Source: an uncultured Buttiauxella sp. | GTDB taxonomy: Bacteria; Pseudomonadota; Gammaproteobacteria; Enterobacterales; Enterobacteriaceae | DNA length: 64,000 nucleotides | Assembly: GCA_946480445.1 (NCBI GenBank) | Contig: CAMLJN010000022.1 | Span: forward strand, 1-64,000 | Direction of reading: 5' to 3' | Translations under genes and position numbers: made by a program | Notes under the pieces: model-generated | Told to the model about the DNA's origin: nothing | Seen by the model: the letters and a program-made list of their open reading frames with translations, nothing else | Database searches by the model: none | Shown: positions 1 to 7,977 of the stretch, piece after piece | How positions within the stretch are numbered: position 1 is the first letter of the stretch | Layout of the letters: each line of letters begins with the position of its first letter

Positions 1-31
1 TCCCTGCTTAGTCCAGGCCAGAGGTTTGCGT

Positions 32-559
32 CTAAAGCTGCGGCTGGCGTACCAGCATACGTACCTGCTTGCCGTGATAGGTCACATAGTGTTGGAACTG
101 AAAGCCATGACGTGCAGCAAGATGCAGGGATCGCTGGTTGCCGTCATCAATAATGCAGCATACCGGACCGGCAAACGCCTTGTCCGCCCACTGCATAATC
201 GCGCCGACGGCTTCTTTTGCGTATCCCTTGCCATGCACCGCCGGGAGCAGCGTCCAGCCCGCTTCGGGATACTCCAGAGGCGGGGTCAGGTCACGATGAA
301 GATCCTGAAAACCCACGGAACCAATATAGCGCTGAGTTTCTTTTTCGAATACCGCCCAGTAGCCATAGCCTAAAGCCTGCCAGTGACCGATATAACGAAG
401 CAGGCGGCCCCAGCTCATCTCGGCGCTTTGGGGCTGCCCTCCCCCGATATACTTCACCATCTCAGGATCAGCCCAACAGGCCGCTAAAGCCTCGAAGTCA
501 TCCAGCGTAAAGTGTCGTAGAACCAGACGTTCGGTTTCCAGACAAGGTGCTTGTGTCAT
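32..559 (-). CDS. GNAT family N-acetyltransferase (RimJ/RimL-like)
   Basis: Probable acetyltransferase that moves an acetyl group from acetyl-CoA to an amine; the substrate is unknown. The 175-residue protein starts with the LETERLVLR strand typical of RimJ/RimL-type GNATs, carries an acetyl-CoA loop at about residues 109-117 (HGKGYAKEA, a variant of Q/RxxGxG/A), and ends with an N-x-x-S-x(4)-ARHGF segment near residues 141-153 that fits the family's last helix. The ATG at 559 has an AAAGGA ribosome site. It lies only 15 bp downstream of the MFS gene, so the two probably share a transcript; an acetyltransferase next to an exporter may point to a drug or metabolite detoxification pair, but this is inference. 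Confidence 0.85.
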   Translation of the reverse strand: MTQAPCLETERLVLRHFTLDDFEALAACWADPEMVKYIGGGQPQSAEMSWGRLLRYIGHWQALGYGYWAVFEKETQRYIGSVGFQDLHRDLTPPLEYPEAGWTLLPAVHGKGYAKEAVGAIMQWADKAFAGPVCCIIDDGNQRSLHLAARHGFQFQHYVTYHGKQVRMLVRQPQL

Positions 560-574
560 CGTTTATCCTTTTCT

Positions 575-1825
575 CTATGAGTCTTGCAGACGCGCCTGTA
601 TGCCCACTTTGCAGACATAAATAATGACGCATATCAGCACGCTGAACAATGCGGTGGCGATGAACACACCGGCGCCGGTTAACGCCAGCAATACGCCGCC
701 AATTAGTGGCCCGGCCGCGATCCCCAGCGTGGTTAAGGTTGATGCCCCCAGGTAGGCACCACGATGCTCCGCCGGAGCCAGCTGATCGAGCAAAATATTC
801 AGATTGGGCATCAAAATGGCTTCACCTACGCTAAATATGCAGGTCATCGTCAGCCATACCCACGCATCCGGCGTGCGCGTCGCCCAGAAACACAGCTGCG
901 AAAAGGCAAAAATGGCGCCGCCCAGCAAAATGCGATTCGGCAAGCTAACCTGCGCCAGGAATCGGACCACGAACGTCTGAAACAGCAGCACGGTGCAGGC
1001 GTTAGTCACCAGAATCAGCGTGATTAACTTCACGGCGGCGTTAGCGTCCAGCAGCAAAAGGTACTGTGGCAGCACGGCTTCATAATGAATAAAGACGATG
1101 CTACACAAAATGCTGCACATGAGCGCCGCCACAAATATTTTATCCCGGGCGATGATCCCCATAACCTGATGCAGTTTTACCGACGGCGCATTGCCGACCG
1201 GCTCTGCCAGCAGCTTGCCCGCAGGAATGAAAAGCAGAACGTACACCAGGAATGGTAGATAGCTCAGCGCGGTGATTAGAAACGTCCCTTTCTGGGAGGT
1301 CAGGCCAAACACAATCCCCACCAGCGGACCGGTCACCGCGGCCACGTTTATCAGGTAGTAGCGCATCTGCAAAGCCAGTGCCCGGCGGCGTCTGTCGCCC
1401 AGCAAGTCACTCATCAATGCGCGAACCGGCGGATCAACCCAGGCAAAACACACGCTGATTATCATCAGCCCGGTGATAAATAATCCCATCCCACTCGCCA
1501 GCGCGAGCGTGGCATAGCCGACGCAGGAAAACGCACAGCCCAGCAAAAGAATAACCCGCCGCCCTAGCCTGTCTGAGATCTGCCCGCCGTACATGCCCAG
1601 CACCACGGAGAGCAGCGCGCTGCTCGTCATCGCCAGTCCTATAGCCACCGGCGACATATGGTAAGTCCGGGTCATGATCACCGCGATAAACGGCCACGCC
1701 ATAAAATAGCTGAACCGGATAACCCCTGTGAAAAACAGCAGCGCGTGAACGGTGGCAGGAAATGTTTTTAGCGTCTGGAATAGCGTCGGTGGTGCGCAGG
1801 CCTCGGCGCCAGGTTTTGTCGTCAT
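575..1825 (-). CDS. MFS transporter, DHA1-type (multidrug efflux-like)
   Basis: Inner-membrane secondary transporter of the major facilitator superfamily, 416 residues, about 12 hydrophobic segments. Motif A is clear between helices 2 and 3 (GGQISDRLGRR, residues 80-90), and a W-V-D-P-P-x-R-A-L stretch near residues 129-137 resembles the equivalent segment of MdtH-like exporters. The C-terminal half has a second antiparallel set of helices. Family knowledge suggests proton-driven export of a drug or sugar-like solute; substrate cannot be read from the sequence. It is followed after 15 bp by the GNAT gene. The 247 bp upstream of it separate it from the same-strand SulP gene and should hold its promoter. 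Confidence 0.85.
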   Translation of the reverse strand: MTTKPGAEACAPPTLFQTLKTFPATVHALLFFTGVIRFSYFMAWPFIAVIMTRTYHMSPVAIGLAMTSSALLSVVLGMYGGQISDRLGRRVILLLGCAFSCVGYATLALASGMGLFITGLMIISVCFAWVDPPVRALMSDLLGDRRRRALALQMRYYLINVAAVTGPLVGIVFGLTSQKGTFLITALSYLPFLVYVLLFIPAGKLLAEPVGNAPSVKLHQVMGIIARDKIFVAALMCSILCSIVFIHYEAVLPQYLLLLDANAAVKLITLILVTNACTVLLFQTFVVRFLAQVSLPNRILLGGAIFAFSQLCFWATRTPDAWVWLTMTCIFSVGEAILMPNLNILLDQLAPAEHRGAYLGASTLTTLGIAAGPLIGGVLLALTGAGVFIATALFSVLICVIIYVCKVGIQARLQDS

Positions 1826-2035
1826 ACATCGTCCTGTTAATTATCGTTATTGGGATGCGGGGCCGCGTTGCTTTCGCTAAGCGGTTAAAGAGTAATAAAA
1901 TTTTTCCGCATCTCGCGCAATGACAATGTTAAGAAGATGTTTAATTCGCCAGCTTATAATTTGAACGCCCGCTGCCGCAGCGAAATATAGGGAAATAATG
2001 TGAGGTGAGTAACAAAATCCGGTGATTCATGCTGA

Positions 2036-2067
2036 GTGGCCAGCGAACCTTGCAGGCCGCTGGCCAC
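2036..2067 (-). terminator. Hairpin just downstream of the SulP gene
   Basis: Perfect 10-bp stem (GTGGCCAGCG/CGCTGGCCAC) with a 12-nt loop, starting 5 bp past the SulP stop codon. There is no T-run after it, so it is either a weak terminator or an RNA 3' end stabiliser. Confidence 0.5.
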
Positions 2068-2072
2068 GCCTA

Positions 2073-3563
2073 TCAAAGTTTGCCGCTCAGGCGCTCATGA
2101 AAGTCGGCGCTGCGGATATCCAGGCCAACAATCTCCACCCTGGCCGCGTAACGCCGATAACGGGTTTCGATGGCATCCAGCACCGCTACGGTTGACGCAT
2201 CCCAGATTTGCGCCTGCGACAGATCGATGGTTACCCTCTGCGGATCATCCGCATAGTGAAAGTGCTCAAACAAATCGTTACTGCTGGCGAAAAACAGCGG
2301 CCCGGTAACCGTATAACGCACGGAATCGCCATCTTCAGCCAGCTGTCGCTCTGCCCGGACAACGTGAGCGATGCGGCGAGCAAACAACAGCGTCGCAAAA
2401 ATCACTCCGCACAGGACGCCAATAGCCAGATTACCGGTATAGACAGTTGTCGCCACGGTCACAATCATCACCAGCGTTTCAGGGATCGGCATTCTTTTTA
2501 ACGTGGCAGGCTTTACGCTGTGCCAGTTGAGGGTTTTTACCGCCACAATCATCATGACTCCCGCCAGCACCACCATCGGGATTTTGGCCATCATATCGCT
2601 CAGGGCCGTAACCAGCAGCAGAAGCACCAGACCGGCGGCAACAGTCGACAGCCGCGTACGCCCCCTCCCCAACTCCACGTTAACGATGGTCTGCCCGATC
2701 ATGGCGCAGCCAGCTATGCCGCCATAGAAACCCGCAAAAATATTCGCCAGACCCAGGCCCCAGCATTCGCGTCGCTTGCTCGACGGTGTGTCCGTCAAAT
2801 CATCGACAAGCTTTGCCGTCAGCAAAGACTCCATCAGCCCGACAAAAGCGATACTCAGTGCACAAGGCCAGATGATACGCAGCGTTGCTGCATTCAACGG
2901 CACCAGCAGTTCTGTCAGCCCGGGCATCCCCGCCTGCATGGGGCCGGTATCCCCCACGGTGGGAAGGGTGTAGCCCATTCCGACGCAGGCCGCCGTAATG
3001 ACAACAATCGCCACCAGAGGAGACGGCACTGATTTCACAACGCGCGGCAGGAATAAAACGATGCCCAGCGTCACGGCAAACAGCGCCCAGACCAGCGGGC
3101 TATGCCCCCAGATATGCGGCACCTGCGCAAAGAAAATCAAAATGCCCAGCGCATTTACAAACCCGGTCATTACCGAAAGTGGAATGTAACGCATCATTCT
3201 GGCAAGGCCTGTTACGCCAAAGATAATCTGAATCAACCCGGCCAGGATGACCGCCGGAAGAATATAGCCCGCACCATACTGGTGAACCATCGGCCCGATA
3301 ACCAGCGCCACGGAACCCGCCGCGGCAGTGACCATAGCCGGACGTCCGCCAAGCACAGACATTGCAAGACAAAGCACAATGGAAGCCACCAGGCTCACTT
3401 TAGGATCAACCCCGGCGATAACCGAAAATGAAATGACTTCGGGGATAAGCGCCAGGGCAGTAATCACCCCAGCCAAAGATTCGCGCACAAACAGGCGAGG
3501 CGATCGCAATACATGGGCAAGCGAGTTTTCCCTGGCATGCGTCTGAGTTTGAGTGGTTGTCAT
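2073..3563 (-). CDS. SulP family anion transporter with STAS domain
   Basis: Inner-membrane anion transporter of the SulP (SLC26) family, 496 residues. Residues about 20-410 are a chain of hydrophobic helices opening with the family signature region (AGVITALALIPEVISFSVIAG, around 31-51); residues about 415-496 form a STAS domain with the VTIDLSQAQIWDASTVAVLD core. Family members carry sulfate, bicarbonate or dicarboxylates; substrate is not decided here. At 496 residues it is shorter than DauA/YchM (about 559), mostly at the C-terminus. The gene stands alone: the next same-strand gene (MFS) is 247 bp away and a hairpin follows its stop. Upstream is the long SdsR/RyeA intergenic region. Confidence 0.9.
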   Translation of the reverse strand: MTTTQTQTHARENSLAHVLRSPRLFVRESLAGVITALALIPEVISFSVIAGVDPKVSLVASIVLCLAMSVLGGRPAMVTAAAGSVALVIGPMVHQYGAGYILPAVILAGLIQIIFGVTGLARMMRYIPLSVMTGFVNALGILIFFAQVPHIWGHSPLVWALFAVTLGIVLFLPRVVKSVPSPLVAIVVITAACVGMGYTLPTVGDTGPMQAGMPGLTELLVPLNAATLRIIWPCALSIAFVGLMESLLTAKLVDDLTDTPSSKRRECWGLGLANIFAGFYGGIAGCAMIGQTIVNVELGRGRTRLSTVAAGLVLLLLVTALSDMMAKIPMVVLAGVMMIVAVKTLNWHSVKPATLKRMPIPETLVMIVTVATTVYTGNLAIGVLCGVIFATLLFARRIAHVVRAERQLAEDGDSVRYTVTGPLFFASSNDLFEHFHYADDPQRVTIDLSQAQIWDASTVAVLDAIETRYRRYAARVEIVGLDIRSADFHERLSGKL

Positions 3564-4082
3564 AAATTCGTCTTTGCAGGTTTGTTGTTTTACCCGCGCT
3601 CACGCGCAGATTAAGTGGAGCAGGATTGTACTGGCTGATTAGTGAGGATGCTAATGAATGTGACGGCCATCATGGTTTTTACGGCTGCCCTTGCAGGCGC
3701 CAATCATTTTCTCAGTCAGCGGCCAGCCCGCCCAGATTCAACCAACAAAGGGACAGGCAGTAGGTCATGCGATACCATGAAATCTTCGGGGAAATATTCG
3801 GCAAACGTTATATATCCTGTCAGCCTTATTTGCATGGAGGATTGTGTGAGCATAAAAGAGAAAAGACCGCGTTTGCAGCCTATCCGGGCGTCTTTATGAG
3901 TAAGCATACGGCAAAGATTTCGCACATAAACTTCTCGACCACAAGTCTCAAAAAATGACCGAAAAGTATTTGGATTCGAGGAAAAAGGAGTTTATGTTGT
4001 TATGAGTCTGTTGCGCGAAATACCAAAACCCGAATATTGATTTCGGACAGGGTTGTCTAAGTGGTTGTTTTGCAAGACAGGC
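3564..4082. other. Intergenic region upstream of the SulP gene
   Basis: About 520 bp before the sRNA pair without a gene I can support. In E. coli the neighbour of SdsR/RyeA here is pphA, which is absent. Open frames on both strands are short, compositionally ordinary and without family signatures. Two minor items: a GTG preceded by GGAGG near 3847 that opens a 17-codon frame, and a 12-codon frame at 4002-4040 described in the findings. It should contain the SulP promoter on the minus strand and the start of RyeA on the plus strand. Confidence 0.5.
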
Positions 4083-4186
4083 AAAAAAAGACCGAATACG
4101 ATTCCTGTATTCGGTCCAGGGAAATGGCTCCTGGGAGAGAGCCGTGCGCTAAAAGTTGGCATTAATGCAGGCTAAGTCGCCTTGCA
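4083..4186 (-). ncRNA. sdsR: SdsR (RyeB) sigma-S dependent small RNA
   Basis: The minus strand closely matches E. coli SdsR: the 5' GCAAGGCGACTTAGCCTGC start, the central CATTAATGCCAACTTTTAGC seed segment, the GGCTCTCTCCCAGGAGCC hairpin, and the terminal hairpin built from GACCGAATAC/GTATTCGGTC followed by seven Ts. SdsR is a very abundant stationary-phase sRNA acting with Hfq/ProQ on outer-membrane and mismatch-repair mRNAs. Its sigma-S type -10 lies at 4189-4198. Position next to yebY is as in E. coli. Confidence 0.95.
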
Positions 4187-4188
4187 CC

Positions 4189-4198
4189 TTAAGAATAG
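4189..4198 (-). promoter_or_regulatory. Sigma-S type extended -10 of sdsR
   Basis: Minus-strand CTATTCTTAA, one mismatch from the sigma-S optimum CTATACTTAA, placed so that transcription would begin at the first bases of SdsR (about 4185). Confidence 0.8.
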
Positions 4199-4272
4199 AT
4201 GACCGACGCAGGTTTTCCAGTCCGCCGCAGAAGTGTGCAGATAAAAAGCTTGCCGCAGGTGATTATTGCAAT

Positions 4273-4315
4273 AAAAACAGCAATTACCGGATAACGGATA
4301 TTGCTGTTTTTTTTT
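4273..4315. terminator. Bidirectional terminator between ryeA and yebY
   Basis: Stem AAAACAGCAAT/ATTGCTGTTTT with nine Ts on the plus strand (ends RyeA) and a T-rich run on the minus strand (ends yobA-yebZ-yebY transcripts). Confidence 0.85.
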
Positions 4316-4341
4316 GAGGAAAACGTTCAGCCAGAGGGGAA

Positions 4342-4683
4342 TTAGCTACACAGCTTGCTGGCACGCTCGATAAAGGGAGCCAGGCTCATCTTCTGCCCCG
4401 GGGTTTTCGGATCGTCGATCTGGATAACAGAAATGGGCTGGCCGGTGGTTTTACCGCTGCGCACCTGCTTTTCCGCTTCGTCATTTAGCGGATACTGCAT
4501 CAGCGTGCTTGGGTTGATGGCAAACAGAGCATGATTGGCCCGGCAGCTCAGCATGACCTCTTCCCGGTTAAAAGCCCATTTCTCTTTACCCACCTCAAAA
4601 CGGCTGACCGTGATAATTTGCGGTGCAGCCAGCGCCATCCCGCTACAGGCCAGTAATACCAGTGTCAGTATGCTTTTCTTCAT
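4342..4683 (-). CDS. yebY: YebY, periplasmic copper-associated protein (DUF2511)
   Basis: Small exported protein of 113 residues, the same length as E. coli YebY and strongly similar along its whole length. The first ~19 residues ([18 protein letters not shown]) are a signal peptide ending at ALA/AP. Two cysteines remain in the mature part (in MLSCRANH and near the C-terminal KLC) and could form a disulfide or bind metal. I chose the ATG at 4683 because GGAGAG sits just upstream and because it matches the family start; a TTG 12 bp further out is less likely. It is the last gene of yobA-yebZ-yebY, 17 bp after yebZ, and is expected to act in periplasmic copper handling; molecular function is unknown. 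Confidence 0.93.
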   Translation of the reverse strand: MKKSILTLVLLACSGMALAAPQIITVSRFEVGKEKWAFNREEVMLSCRANHALFAINPSTLMQYPLNDEAEKQVRSGKTTGQPISVIQIDDPKTPGQKMSLAPFIERASKLCS

Positions 4684-4700
4684 GAATCTCTCCAATGCCG

Positions 4701-5576
4701 CTAAAAGGGCTCCCAGGTGGCAAAGGTGCTTACCGCGAGGAGAACCAGTACCGACAAAATCACTTCCAGCCAGGTTAGCCGGATAAAACGTTGCTGTGCC
4801 ACCGCCGCCGCATCGGCAAAACGCGGCACCAGAAGATAACGGTTAATCAGCGCTATTGTCACCATTACCGCCACAAGGGCAACTTTTAGCAGCAATAATT
4901 GCACATAGTTGCTTTCCAGCGGCCAGGACACGCCCAGAATCAGCAGGCCGTTAATAATACCGGTCACGATAACCGCAGCGACCGCCAGGTGCCCGTAGCG
5001 GGAAAAACGCATCATGGCAATGATTGCGCCCTGCCGCCAGCGCGGCTTTCGTGCCATGTGCATGCACATCAACAGAGGCAATAACCCACCGGCCCACCAT
5101 CCGGCACTGAGCAGATGTATTGCGTGATTCAGGCGCTGGATACCGCCCAGCATACCTTCATGCATGGCGGCATGCCCAACGCCCGCCAGCAGGATAAGCT
5201 GAGCCGCCGCGAGCACCAGCAGCACACCCTGTAGCGCACGCGGCTTAAGTAAAAATACCGCGGCCGTGACGACGCCAGGAAAGATCTGCCAAACCCACAC
5301 AGCACCAAAGCGAGTACCCAGTACGGCGAGCCAGGTCTGGGGATTCAGGGTGTCCACCCAGCCGTTGCCCATCAGCCCTGCCTGGGCGGCAAGCAGCGCC
5401 ACCGCGCTGCCCAGCGACAGCCAGATGGCAGCACGCCATTGTTTCTCCAGCCTTCGGCTCAGCACAGCTTTGCACCACTGAGGCGCAAGCATCACGCTAC
5501 AAACAGTGCTGCCCAGCAGCACCATTAATGCGGCAAAATGGACGAACCGCAGCGAAATATAAAGCGCGGATAACAT
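4701..5576 (-). CDS. yebZ: YebZ, CopD-family inner-membrane copper protein
   Basis: Polytopic inner-membrane protein of 291 residues with about eight hydrophobic segments, belonging to the CopD family that is thought to pass copper across the membrane in partnership with a periplasmic CopC protein. Histidines and methionines typical of the group occur in the membrane and loop parts (for example [12 protein letters not shown] and [12 protein letters not shown]). It starts 6 bp after yobA (a CopC protein) and is followed by yebY, an arrangement shared with E. coli, so the three form one operon read from upstream of yobA. Confidence 0.93.
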   Translation of the reverse strand: MLSALYISLRFVHFAALMVLLGSTVCSVMLAPQWCKAVLSRRLEKQWRAAIWLSLGSAVALLAAQAGLMGNGWVDTLNPQTWLAVLGTRFGAVWVWQIFPGVVTAAVFLLKPRALQGVLLVLAAAQLILLAGVGHAAMHEGMLGGIQRLNHAIHLLSAGWWAGGLLPLLMCMHMARKPRWRQGAIIAMMRFSRYGHLAVAAVIVTGIINGLLILGVSWPLESNYVQLLLLKVALVAVMVTIALINRYLLVPRFADAAAVAQQRFIRLTWLEVILSVLVLLAVSTFATWEPF

Positions 5577-5582
5577 CGCGCT

Positions 5583-5957
5583 TTATTTCACGGAGAAGCG
5601 ATAGTTTCCTTTGGTTTTATGTCCGTCGACGGACACAACATGCCACTCAACGCTGTATTCGCCAGGCTTGAGTGACTCTTCAACCGGCACGATCAGCTGC
5701 TTGCTGTCTTTTTCGTTGCGTTTTACCGCGCCGGTTTTCACTTTAGCGTCCTGTGGACCGACGATCGTTACGCCGCTAAAGTTCGGCTCAATGCCTTCCG
5801 AGAAATTTAGCGTCAGGGCCTGAGGTGCCGCCGTTACCGCAGCGTCTGCCGCCGGGTACTGGTTTTTAAGATGAGCATGAGCGAACGCCGCCGGAGAGAG
5901 GGAGATCGCAGTGAAAAATGCTGCCACGGTGAGGAGTCGAGGGGTGGTGAAAGCCAT
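5583..5957 (-). CDS. yobA: YobA, CopC-family periplasmic copper-binding protein
   Basis: Periplasmic copper carrier of 124 residues. The signal peptide ends in SPAAFA, so the mature protein would begin HAHLKNQYP; an N-terminal histidine is the key Cu(II) ligand in CopC proteins, and the distal Asp/His pair is present in [10 protein letters not shown] near the C-terminus. The beta-sandwich motif LNFSEGIEP is also typical. First gene of yobA-yebZ-yebY. The 149 bp between it and the divergent holE must hold both promoters; I could not pick a clear metal-responsive operator. Confidence 0.93.
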   Translation of the reverse strand: MAFTTPRLLTVAAFFTAISLSPAAFAHAHLKNQYPAADAAVTAAPQALTLNFSEGIEPNFSGVTIVGPQDAKVKTGAVKRNEKDSKQLIVPVEESLKPGEYSVEWHVVSVDGHKTKGNYRFSVK

Positions 5958-6106
5958 ATCAACTATTCCTTTTTCTTATACGAGACGGCGAAAGGATAAC
6001 GCCGGGCGGCGTGCAAGTCGAGATGAGAACGGCTATCAATGCGCTAAAGACTTGTCATCGGCCTCATCACGCAGTACCTTCTGCCGTGACAAAGAAGGAG
6101 GACATC

Positions 6107-6337
6107 ATGAACTACAATCTCGCCGAGTTACCCCAGGACGAAATGGATAAGGTTAACGTTGATCTTGCCGCCGCGGGCGTGGCTTTTAAAGAGCGCTACA
6201 ACATGCCGGTGGTTGCCGAAGTTGTGGAGCGCGAACAGCCTGAAAATCTGCGCGACTGGTTCCGGGAAAGATTAATTGCTCATCGTTTAGCCTCCGTCAG
6301 CCTTTCTCGTCTGCCGTATGAGCCAAAAGTAAAATAA
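6107..6337 (+). CDS. holE: HolE, DNA polymerase III theta subunit
   Basis: The 76-residue product has the exact E. coli theta length and matches it nearly throughout ([20 protein letters not shown]...). Theta is a small three-helix protein that binds and stabilises the epsilon proofreading subunit in the Pol III core. The ATG at 6107 is preceded by AAGAAGGAGG, an excellent ribosome site. Divergent from yobA, upstream of yobB and exoX as in E. coli. Confidence 0.97.
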   Translation: MNYNLAELPQDEMDKVNVDLAAAGVAFKERYNMPVVAEVVEREQPENLRDWFRERLIAHRLASVSLSRLPYEPKVK

Positions 6338-6466
6338 TTCTGCATTCATTAGGCTTCCTTACAAAAGTGCTGCTAAGATTTTTCTTGTTCAGTTGACCAT
6401 GGGCTAACGCTTACCTGTCACGGCCCGAGGACGGGCCGGCGAGGTGGATTGATTAAGGAAGAATTT

Positions 6467-7201
6467 ATGCCTGTATGGAATGTCGCCGCTGCGCAATACG
6501 GCGTCCGACCCGGCGATCTCCGGGCCAATATCGCACATCACCTGGATTTTATTCGTCACGCCGCCGCCGAGCGGATCGATTTACTTATTTTCCCCGAACG
6601 CTCCCTGACCGGCTACGATCCCGGGCAGGTCGATTCACACGCCCTCCCCTTTACGGATGCGCTTCTTAATCCGCTGGAGCAGGCTGCCGTAGAGCATCAG
6701 ATGACCCTGATTGTTGGTATGACGCTAAGCGGCGAAAATGGCCCCTCGCCGGGGTCGGTTGGATTTTTACCTGACGGCACCCGCGTTGCCTGTCCCAGAC
6801 CACCGTCGACCAATAGTGCAATACTACAGGATCACTACACGCCGCTTGTCGGGCACAACAACCGGTGTATCGCTATGGGTCTGAGCGTAGCAAGCGATGA
6901 GGAAACATGGCCACGTTGCGCCGCCACCCAGGGTGCAGATCTCTACGCCACCAGCAAGTACGTCGATGAAATCAGCTTCCAGTACGATGAGATGCATTTG
7001 CAGCGCTGGGCGCACAAATACAATATTCCGGTACTCTTTGCTAACCATGCCTTTTCCTGCGGCCCCTACCGCACCGCAGGCCGCAGCGCATGCTGGGACA
7101 GCAGAGGTGTGCTGGTCGTGCGGGCCGATCAGGGCGAGCTGCTGGCGATAGGCCGACGGGACGAGAAAGGTTGGCATGGCGAAGTCATTCCTTTACGCTA
7201 A
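6467..7201 (+). CDS. yobB: YobB, nitrilase-fold protein lacking catalytic Cys
   Basis: Carbon-nitrogen hydrolase-fold protein of 244 residues, related to E. coli YobB (218). The N-terminal WNVAAAQYGV strand and the catalytic-Glu strand (LLIFPERSLTG, E44) are present. Where active members have the nucleophile in G-x-x-x-C-x-D, this one reads GLSVASD (about 138-144), with Ala142 in place of Cys, and the catalytic Lys region (about 106-112) has no Lys. The TQGADLY segment following it confirms the alignment. It is therefore probably not a working amidase; it could bind a ligand or have lost function. ATG at 6467 follows AAGGAAG. It is followed by exoX after 37 bp. Confidence 0.85.
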   Translation: MPVWNVAAAQYGVRPGDLRANIAHHLDFIRHAAAERIDLLIFPERSLTGYDPGQVDSHALPFTDALLNPLEQAAVEHQMTLIVGMTLSGENGPSPGSVGFLPDGTRVACPRPPSTNSAILQDHYTPLVGHNNRCIAMGLSVASDEETWPRCAATQGADLYATSKYVDEISFQYDEMHLQRWAHKYNIPVLFANHAFSCGPYRTAGRSACWDSRGVLVVRADQGELLAIGRRDEKGWHGEVIPLR

Positions 7202-7238
7202 AGGCCGGAGAAGCGTTTGACTGGCACCGGGAGTAATT

Positions 7239-7901
7239 ATGCTGCGCATTATTGATACGGAAACCTGCGGATTGCAGGGAGGCGTGGTGGAAGTGGCGTC
7301 TGTGGATATCGAAGGGGGAAGGATCGTTAACCCCATGAGCGACCTCGTGCGTCCCGATCGCCCCATCAGCCATCAGGCGATGGCCATCCACAAGATCACG
7401 GAAGACATGGTGGCAGATAAGCCCTGGATTGAAGAGGTCATTCCTCGCTACCACGGCAGCCCGTATTATGTTGCCCACAATGCCAGCTTCGATCGGCGCG
7501 TGCTGCCCGAAATGCCCGGGGACTGGATCTGCACCGTCAAACTTGCGCGCCGCCTGTGGCCGGGAATGAAGTACAGCAATATGGGGCTTTATAAGTCCCT
7601 GAAGCTCAGCGTGGAAACGCCTGCCGGCCTGCATCATCACCGTGCGCTTTTCGACTGCTATATCACCGCCGCCTTGCTGATCCGTATTATGGAAACATCA
7701 GGCTGGAGCGCGGAAGAAATGGTGACCATTACAGGACGTCCCGCCCTGGTCAGCACCATGATGTTTGGCAAATATCGCGGGAGAAAGATCGCTGAAATCG
7801 CCGAGGACGATCCGGGTTATCTGCGCTGGATGTTAAAAAACATCAAGGAGCTCACGCCGGATCTGCGAATGACGCTCAGACACTATCTGGAAGCCGACTG
7901 A
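7239..7901 (+). CDS. exoX: ExoX, exodeoxyribonuclease X
   Basis: DnaQ-like 3'-5' exonuclease of 220 residues that degrades single- and double-stranded DNA and is one of the exonucleases of methyl-directed mismatch repair. DEDDh motifs are visible: I, RIIDTETCG (D6, E8); II, HNASFDRRVL; III, HHHRALFDC with the catalytic His followed by Asp. The C-terminal KYRGRKIAEIAEDDPGYLRW segment is the family's small tail domain. ATG at 7239 follows GGGAG. Convergent with ptrB across a hairpin. Confidence 0.95.
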   Translation: MLRIIDTETCGLQGGVVEVASVDIEGGRIVNPMSDLVRPDRPISHQAMAIHKITEDMVADKPWIEEVIPRYHGSPYYVAHNASFDRRVLPEMPGDWICTVKLARRLWPGMKYSNMGLYKSLKLSVETPAGLHHHRALFDCYITAALLIRIMETSGWSAEEMVTITGRPALVSTMMFGKYRGRKIAEIAEDDPGYLRWMLKNIKELTPDLRMTLRHYLEAD

Positions 7902-7930
7902 GTTCGTCCTGATAACCGGCCACGCACAAC

Positions 7931-7962
7931 AAAGAAGTGAACCGCCACGCCGTTACTTCTTT
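7931..7962. terminator. Bidirectional hairpin between exoX and ptrB
   Basis: AAAGAAGT and ACTTCTTT arms (with AAC/GTT inner pairs) lie between the two converging stop codons. T-runs are short, so strength is uncertain. Confidence 0.6.
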
Positions 7963-7977
7963 CTCAGCAAAGCCTGT

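Larger units (their letters stand above)
4066..4315 (+). ncRNA. ryeA: RyeA (SraC) antisense RNA, partner of SdsR
   Basis: Placed by analogy with E. coli, where an RNA of roughly 250 nt is transcribed opposite SdsR and fully covers it. On the plus strand a strong terminator ends at about 4315, and the stretch from about 4066 to there spans the whole of SdsR. The 3' end is well supported by the terminator; the 5' end is only estimated from the E. coli length because no convincing promoter could be picked. Likely role: antisense partner and sponge of SdsR. Confidence 0.6.

Noticed and set aside
3642-3958. Short open frames on both strands upstream of the SulP gene
   Set aside because: No conserved domain, weak initiation signals except one GTG with GGAGG that opens only 17 codons.
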